A DNA stretch of 64,000 nt, taken from assembly GCF_009617585.1 (NCBI RefSeq), contig NZ_WIXI01000040.1, positions 153,107 to 217,106 of the forward strand. Direction: 5' to 3'. Both the position numbers and the translations under genes were made by a program. Positions 8,140 through 15,983 of this stretch are shown piece by piece. Position 1 is the first letter of the stretch. Each line of letters starts with the position of its first letter. This stretch comes from Endobacterium cereale. Its GTDB lineage: Bacteria > Pseudomonadota > Alphaproteobacteria > Rhizobiales > Rhizobiaceae. Under the pieces are notes generated by a model. The model did no database searches and was not told the origin of the DNA. It saw nothing but the letters and a program-made list of their open reading frames with translations.

Positions 8140-9339
8140 TCAGTGCGCCGGTCCGGTGGTGCTCCATGGCGATTCATAGAGTTCGTAGAGCGCCACGGCA
8201 GCAGCACCCCGCGCCCAGAATTCATCGTTGGAATCGTCGAAAACCAATTCGCTGACGCCCTGAAGCGACGGCGGGATGGCCAGCGCATAGGCCTGTCCTA
8301 GGCTTTTGAGGAAAGGCGCGCCAAGCGCCAGTGAGGTGCCGACGAGAATAACGCGCGGTGGCGCAAACAGCGTGACGATATTGGCGATGCTGAGGCCGAT
8401 TGCTTCACCGGCCCGGATCGCCGCTGTCAGCAGCTGGCTGTCTTCCGCCTTGATCAGCGCCTGCGCATGCGCCATGCCGCGCCCGAGTTTTACCGCTTCG
8501 GCAAAGGCGCCGTCGCCGCGTTGGTCGGCCAGAATGGCCTGTTCGCCGGCCTGCGAGGAAAGGCGCACCACGCCATCCGGCCCCATGCCGAGCACGAGAT
8601 CGCCTAGATTGTGGCTGAGCCCGCCGGCGCCGCGAAACAGTCGGCCTTCATGCAGGACGCCAAGCCCGAGCGTCTGTTCGAGCGAGATCAGCACCATGTC
8701 TTCAAGGTCGCGGGCTTTGCCGAACCAGTGGTGAGCGAGCGTGATGGCCGTCGCGTCACTTTCGATGATCGTCGGTGTGTCGAGTCGCGCCGACATTTCG
8801 GTGGCGAAATCGACATTCGTATCCTTGAGGATAGGGCTGAAACGGATGCGACCTGTGCGATGTTCGATGACGCCGGGCAGGCCGAGGCAGACACTATGCA
8901 CATCTTTCAGCGACAGTTCGGCATCGACCACGCAGCGTCGCACGCCATCTTCGATCAGGTCGGCGATCACGCTGATCGGTTGGCGATCGATGCGGATCGG
9001 CAGGGTGAGGGTGGACAGCACGTCTCCGCAAAAATCCGTGACGACGAAGACCATGCGGCTGGCGGTGATTTTTGCGCCGACGACGCGGGCGGCGGCCGGA
9101 TTAAGCTCCAGCATCACCCTTGGCCTGCCGCGCGCGGCGGCGTTGCGGATGTCGCCTTCGTGCCGGGTCAGGATCAGGCCATCGTCCAACAGCGATCCAG
9201 TGATGGCGGATACGGTGGTGGTCGAAAGCTCTGTGCGCTCGGAAATCTCGACGCGGGAAATCGGTCCGTGCCGCCGGATTGCGTCCAGCACGCTCAGGCG
9301 GTTCATCGCGCGCATCAGTTCGGGGTCGGCAGTTTTCAT
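8140..9339 (-). CDS. ROK-family transcription regulator
   Basis: A 399-residue repressor of the NagC/XylR type. The N-terminal winged helix (LSVLDAIRRHGPISRVEISERTELSTTTVSAITGSLLDDGLI) precedes a ROK sugar-kinase-like domain with the start of an ATPase/ROK fold at RVVGAKITASRMV and a mid-domain GLGVLHEGRLFRGAGGLSHNLGDL. The cysteine-rich zinc motif that normally follows this block is absent (LVLGMGPDGVVRLSSQAGEQ instead). The start at 9339 is preferred to 9384 because a putative operator covers 9373-9395, overlapping the longer start. It probably controls both the importer and the ThuA/Gfo operon. Confidence 0.88.
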   Translation of the reverse strand: MKTADPELMRAMNRLSVLDAIRRHGPISRVEISERTELSTTTVSAITGSLLDDGLILTRHEGDIRNAAARGRPRVMLELNPAAARVVGAKITASRMVFVVTDFCGDVLSTLTLPIRIDRQPISVIADLIEDGVRRCVVDAELSLKDVHSVCLGLPGVIEHRTGRIRFSPILKDTNVDFATEMSARLDTPTIIESDATAITLAHHWFGKARDLEDMVLISLEQTLGLGVLHEGRLFRGAGGLSHNLGDLVLGMGPDGVVRLSSQAGEQAILADQRGDGAFAEAVKLGRGMAHAQALIKAEDSQLLTAAIRAGEAIGLSIANIVTLFAPPRVILVGTSLALGAPFLKSLGQAYALAIPPSLQGVSELVFDDSNDEFWARGAAAVALYELYESPWSTTGPAH

Positions 9340-9372
9340 ATCGTTTGCGCAAGCCTCTTGCGTCGAACGCGA

Positions 9373-9395
9373 TTTAATACGCAATCCAAATTAAT
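9373..9395. promoter_or_regulatory. Operator-like repeat 1 (TTTAAT-N11-ATTAAT)
   Basis: TTTAAT (9373-9378) and ATTAAT (9390-9395) are separated by exactly 11 bases, 34 bases upstream of the ROK start. The same architecture recurs at 9522-9544 near the importer promoter. A/T-rich dyads are typical of NagC/Mlc-type ROK repressors. Confidence 0.6.
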
Positions 9396-9493
9396 GTTGC
9401 TTTTTTGTAAGGTGAGTTTCGGCGGTTACGCAAGAGAGTTTTTGCGAAATCGGCCGCAAGACCGTCAAAATCGCCAGATTTCCATTCTGGCTA

Positions 9494-9522
9494 TTGACAG
9501 GCTGGACATGGTCCTCAATTAT
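9494..9522 (+). promoter_or_regulatory. Sigma70-like promoter of sugar importer
   Basis: TTGACA (9494-9499), a 17-base spacer and AATTAT (9517-9522) make a good housekeeping promoter about 50 bases upstream of the solute-binding-protein start. Operator-like repeat 2 covers the expected transcription start just downstream. Confidence 0.6.
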
Positions 9523-9544
9523 TTAATTCGGATACGGGATTAAA
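9522..9544. promoter_or_regulatory. Operator-like repeat 2 (TTTAAT-N11-ATTAAA)
   Basis: TTTAAT (9522-9527) and ATTAAA (9539-9544), separated by 11 bases, match the half-sites and spacing of repeat 1. The position over the predicted transcription start fits repression of the importer operon by the divergent ROK regulator. Confidence 0.6.
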
Positions 9545-9568
9545 AGAGCTTTGGGAGGAGCGCCTTTT

Positions 9569-10864
9569 ATGTCGAACACTATTTTCCATTTCCGCATGCT
9601 ATCTACTGCAGCCGCTGCGGCCGTCTTGAGCCTTGTCGGAGCAGGTTCCGCTAACGCCGAAAGTGTCATCCGATGGATGCATGTCGAGCAGTTGCCGGCG
9701 GCAGTCAGCCTTTGGACAGAGGTCGCCAGGGAGTTTGAAGCAAAACATCCCGGCGTCAAGATCGAGATGCAGTTCCTGGAAAACCAGGCTTTCAAGGCAA
9801 AGATGCCGACATTGCTGCAGTCCAAGGATGCCCCGAGCATGTTTTACACCTGGGGCGGCGGAGTCCTGAAGGCGCAGGCCGAAACCGGAGCTTTGCGCCC
9901 GATCGATACGGCGCTCGATGCCGATGGCGGCAAATGGCGCAATGCCATCAACCCCAATGCGATCGACGGCTTGAGCTTTGATGGAAAGGTCTGGGCGTCA
10001 CCTGCCAAAAGCGGGCTTGTCTCGTTCTATTACAACAAGGAAATGTTCCAGAAGGCCGGCGTCGATGCCTCCAAGATCGTCACCTGGACTGATTTTCTGG
10101 GCGCGGTGAAAACGCTGAAGGATGCCGGTGTTACGCCGATTGCCGGCGGCGGTCTCGATAAATGGCCTCTGCATTTTTACTGGAGTTATCTGGCCATGCG
10201 CGAGGCGGGCCAGAAAGGTTTTGCCGATGCCAAGGCTGGCGAAAATGAAGGCTTTATTGCCGAGCCCTTCGTCAAGGCAGGCCAGCATCTCGCTGAACTC
10301 GGCAAGCTCGAGCCTTTCCAAAACGGTTATCTCGGCGCCACCTGGAACGATGCGCTGGCCACATTCGGCGATGGCCGTGCAGCCATTCTCCTCGGCTTTG
10401 AAAGTACGCCGGGCACGCAGGCTTCGAATTCGACCAGCCGCAAGGGTTTGTCGGAAGACAATATCGGCCGCTTCCAGTTTCCGACGATCGAAGGTGCCCC
10501 CGGCCTGGTCACCGACAGTTTCGGTGGCCTGAACGGCTGGGCAGTGACGAAAAACGCGCCGCCGGAAACCGAGGAATTTTTGCGCTACATGGCAAGCGTC
10601 GATGTCCAGAAGCGTCTGGCCAAGGATACGCAGATCATGCCGGTCGCAAAGGGTGCCAGCGAAGCGATCGAAAAGCCGCTCCTGAAGGATGTCGCCGAAA
10701 CGCTGGCCAAGGAAACTTGGCACCAGAACTTTCTGGATCAGGATCTCGGGCCGAATGTCGGTGCCGTGGTCAACGATGTTAGTGTCGAGATCGTCTCGGG
10801 CGGGCTGGAACCGGCCGATGCTGCCCAGCAGATCGAGGATGCGTTTTCCCTCGAGCGCCAGTAG
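9569..10864 (+). CDS. Sugar ABC transporter solute-binding protein
   Basis: A 431-residue periplasmic binding protein of the extracellular family 1 (carbohydrate) type. It has a Sec signal (FRMLSTAAAAAVLSLVGAGSANA) and a mature start of ESVIRWMHVEQLP. Family features include FEAKHPGVKIEMQFLE, the mid-protein VWASPAKSGLVSFYYNKEMFQKAG, and GGGLDKWPLHFYWSY. The ATG at 9569 has GGAGGAG eight bases upstream. It is the first gene of a binding protein, two permeases and ATPase operon, and is followed by a long hairpin that may raise its mRNA level above the permeases. The ThuA/Gfo context suggests a disaccharide or other glycoside. Confidence 0.93.
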   Translation: MSNTIFHFRMLSTAAAAAVLSLVGAGSANAESVIRWMHVEQLPAAVSLWTEVAREFEAKHPGVKIEMQFLENQAFKAKMPTLLQSKDAPSMFYTWGGGVLKAQAETGALRPIDTALDADGGKWRNAINPNAIDGLSFDGKVWASPAKSGLVSFYYNKEMFQKAGVDASKIVTWTDFLGAVKTLKDAGVTPIAGGGLDKWPLHFYWSYLAMREAGQKGFADAKAGENEGFIAEPFVKAGQHLAELGKLEPFQNGYLGATWNDALATFGDGRAAILLGFESTPGTQASNSTSRKGLSEDNIGRFQFPTIEGAPGLVTDSFGGLNGWAVTKNAPPETEEFLRYMASVDVQKRLAKDTQIMPVAKGASEAIEKPLLKDVAETLAKETWHQNFLDQDLGPNVGAVVNDVSVEIVSGGLEPADAAQQIEDAFSLERQ

Positions 10865-10872
10865 AGCGCTTC

Positions 10873-10918
10873 GCCTGCGCTCCCGCTCCATGAGGTCAAA
10901 AGCCTCCGGAGCGCAGGC
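10873..10918 (+). promoter_or_regulatory. Intra-operon hairpin after sugar SBP
   Basis: GCCTGCGCTCC (10873-10883) pairs perfectly with GGAGCGCAGGC (10908-10918), an 11-bp stem with a 24-base loop that itself holds GAGG/CCTC. There is no U-tract, so it is more likely an mRNA-stabilising or partial-attenuation structure that lets the binding protein be made in excess of the membrane components. Confidence 0.6.
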
Positions 10919-10968
10919 AACCTTTTCCAAGACCATACCGCCCCGTCCGTGCGAGATGAGGAATGCGA

Positions 10969-11916
10969 ATGAGCATGAGCGATACAACCATGCCCGGCAG
11001 GACCTTTGCTGCCGCCAAACCACGTGCAGCGCCGCAGCGGCGGAAACGCTCGCTGAAGCACAGCAAATGGCCGGTGCTGCTGCTGTTCCTGCCGCCTGCG
11101 CTCATGCTATTCACGGTTCTCGTCATCCTGCCGATGGGCGAGGCGGCCTGGTATTCCTTCTATAACTGGAACGGGTACGGCGTGCCGGAGCAATGGGTCG
11201 GCTGGCGCAATTACCAGCTGATCTTCCGCAACGGCGCGTTCAGCCAGGCACTGATCAACAACGGCATGATCGTGGTCGCCTCGATCCTCATCCAGGTTCC
11301 GCTGGCGCTCTGGCTGGCGACGATGATTTCCAGCCGCATCCATGGCGCGCTGTTTTTCCGGCTGATCTTCTTCCTGCCCTATGTGCTGGCGGATGTCGCC
11401 GCCGGCATGATCTGGCGTTTCGTTTATGATGGCGATTTCGGCCTTGTCGGCGGCATCGCCCATCTGTTCGGTGCAGAGCCGCCCTATTGGCTGGCCGATC
11501 GCGATACCGCCATGTACGCCATCCTCGGCGTCGTCATCTGGAAATATTTTGGCTTTCACATGATGCTGTTCATCGCCGGCCTGCAGTCGATCGACAAAAG
11601 TGTGCTGGAAGCCGCCGATATAGATGGCGCCACCGGTTTCCAGAAATTCCGTCTGGTCACTCTGCCGCTGCTCGGCTCCACCGTGCGCCTGTCCGTCTTT
11701 TTCGCGGTCGTCGGTTCGCTGCAGCTGTTCGACATGATCATGCCGCTCACCGGCGGCGGTCCGTCCAACTCGACGCAAACCATGGTGACCTTCCTCTACA
11801 ATTTCGGGGTGACTCGCATGCAGGTCGGGTTCGGCAGCGCCGTCGGCGTCGTGCTGTTCGTCATCTGCGTCACGCTCGCCTTCAGCTACAAGCGGATTTT
11901 TATGCGCCATGACTGA
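10969..11916 (+). CDS. Sugar ABC transporter permease (MalF-type)
   Basis: A 315-residue inner-membrane permease of the carbohydrate uptake 1 family. The first helix is WPVLLLFLPPALMLFTVLVILPMGEAAWYSFYNW. Further helices surround the cytoplasmic EAA loop (SVLEAADIDGATGFQKFRLVTLPLL), which docks to the ATPase. The ATG at 10969 is preferred by spacing to GAGGAA; ATG at 10963 and 10975 are alternatives. Its end overlaps the second permease by 8 bases. Confidence 0.92.
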   Translation: MSMSDTTMPGRTFAAAKPRAAPQRRKRSLKHSKWPVLLLFLPPALMLFTVLVILPMGEAAWYSFYNWNGYGVPEQWVGWRNYQLIFRNGAFSQALINNGMIVVASILIQVPLALWLATMISSRIHGALFFRLIFFLPYVLADVAAGMIWRFVYDGDFGLVGGIAHLFGAEPPYWLADRDTAMYAILGVVIWKYFGFHMMLFIAGLQSIDKSVLEAADIDGATGFQKFRLVTLPLLGSTVRLSVFFAVVGSLQLFDMIMPLTGGGPSNSTQTMVTFLYNFGVTRMQVGFGSAVGVVLFVICVTLAFSYKRIFMRHD

Positions 11917-12793
11917 TATAGCCTCATCCCCACCCATCGATGCCGCAACGGCTCCCGGTTCCGGCCAGCGCCTGCGCACTACCACGCAAATCTACATGTA
12001 TGTGGCGCTCATTCTGGTCGCGATCATTGTCGTAGTGCCACTGATCAGCACCGCGCTCGGCGGCTTCAAGACGCTGAGCGACCTGCGCGGCAATCCCTTC
12101 GGCATGCCCACGGAATGGCAGTGGTCCAATTATGGCGATATCATCGTTAGCCAGCGCTACTGGCTGCAGATGGGCAATTCGCTGGTGATCGCGGTATTGA
12201 CCGTGTTCCTGACGCTGGCTTTTGGCGCCATGGCCGCCTTCTGTTTTGCCCATATCCGCTTTTTCGGCTCGGATTACCTGCTCAACTATTTTCTGATCGG
12301 GCTGATGTTTCCGGCCGCAACCGCCATTCTGCCGCTCTATATCCGCATCCGCGATCTCGGTCTCGTCGATACATATTGGGGAGTTGTGCTGCCGCAGGTC
12401 GCCTTCGGCACCGGCATGAGCATCATGCTGTTCCGCAATTATTTCCGCAATCTGCCCTCGGAACTGTTCGATGCGGCCTTTGTCGATGGCTGCGGTTACA
12501 TGCGGTTTTTCTGGCACATCACCCTGCCACTGTCGCGGCCGATCATCGCCACGGTCGGCATCATCTCCTTCGTCGGCAGCTGGAACAGCTACATTCTGCC
12601 TTTGATTATGCTGAATTCCGAAAGCCGTTATCCCTGGCCGCTCGGCATCATGATCTACCGCGGTGAGTTCAACACCGAATGGCAGCTTGTTCTGGCTTTC
12701 ATCACGCTCACCATCCTGCCCACCATCATCGTCTTTTTCCTTGCCCAGAAACACATCATCGCCGGCCTCACTGCCGGTGCTGTGAAATCCTGA
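11909..12793 (+). CDS. Sugar ABC transporter permease (MalG-type)
   Basis: A 294-residue second permease with about six transmembrane segments. It has the EAA loop [27 protein letters not shown] and the family-typical C-terminal [21 protein letters not shown]. It pairs with the preceding permease to form the translocation pore of the importer. The start overlaps the upstream gene, which argues for translational coupling. Confidence 0.93.
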   Translation: MTDIASSPPIDAATAPGSGQRLRTTTQIYMYVALILVAIIVVVPLISTALGGFKTLSDLRGNPFGMPTEWQWSNYGDIIVSQRYWLQMGNSLVIAVLTVFLTLAFGAMAAFCFAHIRFFGSDYLLNYFLIGLMFPAATAILPLYIRIRDLGLVDTYWGVVLPQVAFGTGMSIMLFRNYFRNLPSELFDAAFVDGCGYMRFFWHITLPLSRPIIATVGIISFVGSWNSYILPLIMLNSESRYPWPLGIMIYRGEFNTEWQLVLAFITLTILPTIIVFFLAQKHIIAGLTAGAVKS

Positions 12794-12815
12794 CAGCCGG
12801 ACCGGAGGATCACAT

Positions 12816-13886
12816 ATGGCATCCGTAGAACTTCACGAAGTCCGCAAGGCTTTTGGCGCACTTGAAGTCATTCATGGTGTCTCTCTTGCCATCGAGGATG
12901 GCGAGTTCGTCGCTCTGGTCGGCCCATCCGGTTGCGGTAAATCCACACTGTTGCGCATGATCGCCGGGCTGGAGGATATTTCCGGCGGTGACATCATCAT
13001 CGACAATGCCGTCGTCAACGACCTGACGCCGCGCGAGCGCAACATCGCCATGGTGTTCCAGTCCTATGCGCTTTACCCGCATATGACAGTCGCTGAAAAC
13101 ATGGGCTTCAATCTGCGGCTTTCCGGCACTCCCAAGGCGGCGATTGCAGAACGTGTCAACGAGGCCGCGCGTATGCTCGATCTGGTGCCGCTTATGGAGC
13201 GCAAGCCTGCCCAGCTTTCCGGTGGCCAGCGCCAGCGTGTTGCCATGGGGCGTGCCATCGTGCGCAACCCCGCTGTTTTCCTCTTCGACGAGCCGCTTTC
13301 GAACCTCGATGCCAAGCTGCGCGTGCAGATGCGTTCCGAGATCAAGACCTTGCACCAGAAAGTCAAGACGACCTCCATCTACGTAACCCACGATCAGATT
13401 GAAGCGATGACGCTGGCTGACCGGATTGTCGTCCTCAATCAGGGAAGGGTGGAACAGCAGGGCACGCCGATGGAACTCTACAAGAACCCGGCCAATCTTT
13501 TCGTGGCGGCATTCATCGGTTCGCCGGCCATGAACCTGCTCGACGGCACGATCGATGCCGAAGGCGGAGAGGCGGCCGTCCGCCTGTCCGATGGTACGGC
13601 GATCCGCATTGCGCAGGATCGCAAGGTCACACGTGGCCAGTCGATCAAGATCGGCCTTAGGCCGGAACATTTGGGGCCGGGCAAGGTCGGCACATCGCTT
13701 GCCGGGCAAACGCTTCTCGTTGAACCGACCGGTGCCCAGACGCATGTGATTTTCGATCTCGCCGGCCAGCCGGTGACGGCGATTGTCGATGGCGAGTATC
13801 CGCAGCGTTACGGCTCACTTTTTCAGGCAAGCATCGCGGCGGATCAGGTCCATGTTTTTGATCGCGAGACCGGCATAGCGTTGTAA
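12816..13886 (+). CDS. Sugar ABC transporter ATPase (UgpC/MsmX-type)
   Basis: A 356-residue ATPase with Walker [15 protein letters not shown]-loop [12 protein letters not shown], signature [15 protein letters not shown], Walker [14 protein letters not shown] and H-loop [18 protein letters not shown]-terminal TOBE/MalK regulatory domain (about residues 240-356) includes [16 protein letters not shown] lies 8-12 bases before the ATG. It is the last gene of the importer operon. A small hairpin (13892-13910) follows but lacks a U-tract. Confidence 0.94.
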   Translation: MASVELHEVRKAFGALEVIHGVSLAIEDGEFVALVGPSGCGKSTLLRMIAGLEDISGGDIIIDNAVVNDLTPRERNIAMVFQSYALYPHMTVAENMGFNLRLSGTPKAAIAERVNEAARMLDLVPLMERKPAQLSGGQRQRVAMGRAIVRNPAVFLFDEPLSNLDAKLRVQMRSEIKTLHQKVKTTSIYVTHDQIEAMTLADRIVVLNQGRVEQQGTPMELYKNPANLFVAAFIGSPAMNLLDGTIDAEGGEAAVRLSDGTAIRIAQDRKVTRGQSIKIGLRPEHLGPGKVGTSLAGQTLLVEPTGAQTHVIFDLAGQPVTAIVDGEYPQRYGSLFQASIAADQVHVFDRETGIAL

Positions 13887-14358
13887 CTGAGCGGTCCACG
13901 GCACGGACCGTCTGCGGCAGGCCGAAAAAGCGTGAATGGTTTTCTCGGTGTTTTCGCACTCTTTGCCTGGGCGATGCGTTTGGCGAATGAAGACGCTTGG
14001 CTTCGTCCGTAGCGGAAGCCTGCTGGTAGGCATGGCCGCAATGAGCCCCCCAAATCCCACTTTCTCGAGCGGTGTAACCTCGCTGTTTGTCGACCTGCTG
14101 GCATGGCGGGGCGTTGTTCGCAGCCTCACGGTTATTTCTTTTCTCCCCCGTCACCCGCCGAGTCTGGTCTGCAGCTGGGCAGCCATTGATCGACTGAAAA
14201 TGTGCTTGTTGGCCTGCAATGGCCGACGAGCGTCCTCCGCGCGCAGAATTTTTACGGAATAATCATTGTGTACTTTGTGTGCACAATTGTTGACGGGGAT
14301 TTTCAGACGTGCAAGCTTGCAATCGTCAAGCAGACTGGATCTCTGGGGAGGAGGGCCA
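13887..14358. other. 472-bp gene-free region before the GntR operon
   Basis: The stretch contains short open frames on both strands but none with a ribosome site, a family pattern or consistent codon use. At its left end CGGTCC-N7-GGACCG (13892-13910) follows the importer ATPase. At its right end lies a cluster of GntR-like half-sites (14266-14290). I see no RNA gene or repeat family in the middle. Confidence 0.5.
14266..14295 (+). promoter_or_regulatory. Putative GntR operator with overlapping -35 box
   Basis: TTGTGTAC (14266) and TTGTGTGC (14275) are tandem half-sites 9 bases apart. They merge into the palindromes TGTGCACA (14278-14285) and ACAATTGT (14283-14290), and TTGACG (14290-14295) can serve as a -35 element. 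GntR/FCD regulators often bind TNGT-type dyads of this kind, so self-regulation of the downstream operon is likely. Confidence 0.45.
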
Positions 14359-15075
14359 ATGGCAAAGGCCGACAAGAGCAACCTGTATGAGGAGCTCAAG
14401 CGTCAGATCCTGACGATGGAGCTGGATCCGGACGCAATTCTGGACGAAGTCAGCCTGAGTGAGCGTTCCGGCCTTTCGCGGACGCCGGTTCGCGACATTC
14501 TTCGTCGGCTGGCGGGTGAGGGCTATATCGATATCCGCGAAAATCGCGGTGCTCGCGTCATCCCAATGAACCATTCGACTTTGCGGCACTTCTTCCTTGT
14601 GGCGCCCATGGTTTACGCCGCGATCGGGCGTTTGGCCGTCCAGAACTTCAAGCCGGTGCAACTCAATGATCTGAAGGCCACGCAGGAGCGGTTTCGGGCT
14701 GCCAGCCAAAACCTCGATACGCTTGGCATGGTGCTCGAAAATAACAGGTTCCATGAGATCTTTGGCGAGATGTCCGACAATGTCTACCTGCAGCCGAGCC
14801 TTGGCCGTCTGCTGATCGACCATGCCCGTATCGGCCATACGTTTTTCCGTCCTCGCAACGACGATATGAAAAGGCGGCTGCACCTGGCCGTCGATCATCA
14901 CGACGCATTTATCGAGGCATTGTCGGCCCATAACGAAGATGCCGTCGTCGAGCTTGTTTTCGAACATTGGGAGTTGTCCCGGGTGAACATGGAACTGTTC
15001 ATCGCGCCGCAAGGCATGAAGTCGGATGCTCGGATCGGGGCGCCCGCCACCCAATCACTGGAGAAATCATCGTGA
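14359..15075 (+). CDS. GntR-family (FCD) transcription regulator
   Basis: A 238-residue regulator. The N-terminal winged helix is YEELKRQILTMELDPDAILDEVSLSERSGLSRTPVRDILRRLAGEGYIDIRENRGARV. A C-terminal all-helical FCD ligand domain follows, with metal-site-type histidines (NNRFHEIFGE near residue 132, AVDHHDAFIEAL near 180). The ATG at 14359 follows GGGGAGGAGG. Its stop overlaps the GTG start of the lyase (GTGA), so regulator and catabolic genes are one operon. That implies the ligand is a pathway substrate or intermediate. Confidence 0.92.
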   Translation: MAKADKSNLYEELKRQILTMELDPDAILDEVSLSERSGLSRTPVRDILRRLAGEGYIDIRENRGARVIPMNHSTLRHFFLVAPMVYAAIGRLAVQNFKPVQLNDLKATQERFRAASQNLDTLGMVLENNRFHEIFGEMSDNVYLQPSLGRLLIDHARIGHTFFRPRNDDMKRRLHLAVDHHDAFIEALSAHNEDAVVELVFEHWELSRVNMELFIAPQGMKSDARIGAPATQSLEKSS

Positions 15076-15983
15076 AATTCGAGGGTATCTATACGCCGGC
15101 GATTACACCATTGGACCATAAAGGGGAGATTGATCGGGCCGCCTTTTCCAATGTGCTGGAAACCCTGATTGAGGCCGGAGTACACGGCATTATCATCGGC
15201 GGCTCGACCGGCGAATATTACGCGCAATCGACGCAGGAGCGTTTCGAACTGGCCGCCTATGCCAAAGAAGTCATCGGGACACGATTGCCTCTTGTCATCG
15301 GCACCGGTGCTACGCGCACCGAAGATTCCGTCGATTATGCCAAAGCGGCCAGAGAGATTGGCGCGGATGCCATTCTGGTTTCCAGTCCACCTTATGCACT
15401 TCCGACCGAGCGTGAAAATGCCGTCCATGCGCTGACCATCGATCGCGCGGCGAACCTGCCGATCATGCTTTACAATTATCCGGCTCGCATGGGCGTCGTG
15501 ATGGGCGAGGAATATTTCTCGCGCGTCGGGAAGTCCAAAAATGTCGTGGCCATTAAGGAAAGCTCCGGCGATATGGGTAACCTTCATCTGCTGGCGCGCA
15601 AGTTCCCGCATATCGCCCTGTCCTGCGGTTGGGACGATCAGGCGCTGGAGTTCTTCGCCTGGGGTGCGCGAAGCTGGGTCTGTGCCGGTTCCAATTTCCT
15701 GCCGCGCGAACATGTCGCCCTCTATGAGGCGTGCGTCGTGGAGAAGAATTTCGATAAGGGACGCGCCATCATGACGGCGATGCTGCCGCTGATGGATTTC
15801 CTCGAATGCGGCAAGTTCGTTCAGTCGATCAAACATGGCTGCGAACTGATCGGCCTGACAGCCGGGGCCGTTCGCGCCCCATTGCGCGCGCTCAACTCGG
15901 AAGAAAAGCGCGGCCTCGAAACAGTCGTCACCACACTGAAGCGTACAGTTGCCCAGATTACTTCGGGAGCCAATCATGCATGA
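15072..15983 (+). CDS. DHDPS/NAL-family lyase, possible pyrroline-hydroxycarboxylate deaminase
   Basis: A 303-residue class I aldolase-fold enzyme of the dihydrodipicolinate synthase family. The phosphate/carboxylate loop GGSTGEYYAQS is at about residues 43-53, the catalytic tyrosine lies in MLYNYPARMG (about 135) and the Schiff-base lysine in VVAIKESSGDMGN (about 162). It starts with GTG overlapping the GntR stop and ends inside the aldehyde dehydrogenase start. In hydroxyproline catabolism a member of this family (HypD/LhpC type) deaminates 1-pyrroline-4-hydroxy-2-carboxylate to 2-oxoglutarate semialdehyde. The neighbours fit that role, but KDG or sialic-acid-like aldolase activity cannot be excluded. 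Confidence 0.88.
   Translation: MKFEGIYTPAITPLDHKGEIDRAAFSNVLETLIEAGVHGIIIGGSTGEYYAQSTQERFELAAYAKEVIGTRLPLVIGTGATRTEDSVDYAKAAREIGADAILVSSPPYALPTERENAVHALTIDRAANLPIMLYNYPARMGVVMGEEYFSRVGKSKNVVAIKESSGDMGNLHLLARKFPHIALSCGWDDQALEFFAWGARSWVCAGSNFLPREHVALYEACVVEKNFDKGRAIMTAMLPLMDFLECGKFVQSIKHGCELIGLTAGAVRAPLRALNSEEKRGLETVVTTLKRTVAQITSGANHA

Noticed and set aside
13892..13910. CGGTCC-N7-GGACCG as terminator of the sugar importer operon
   Set aside because: A short stem without a U-tract; it may be chance in GC-rich DNA, so it is only mentioned in the gap description.
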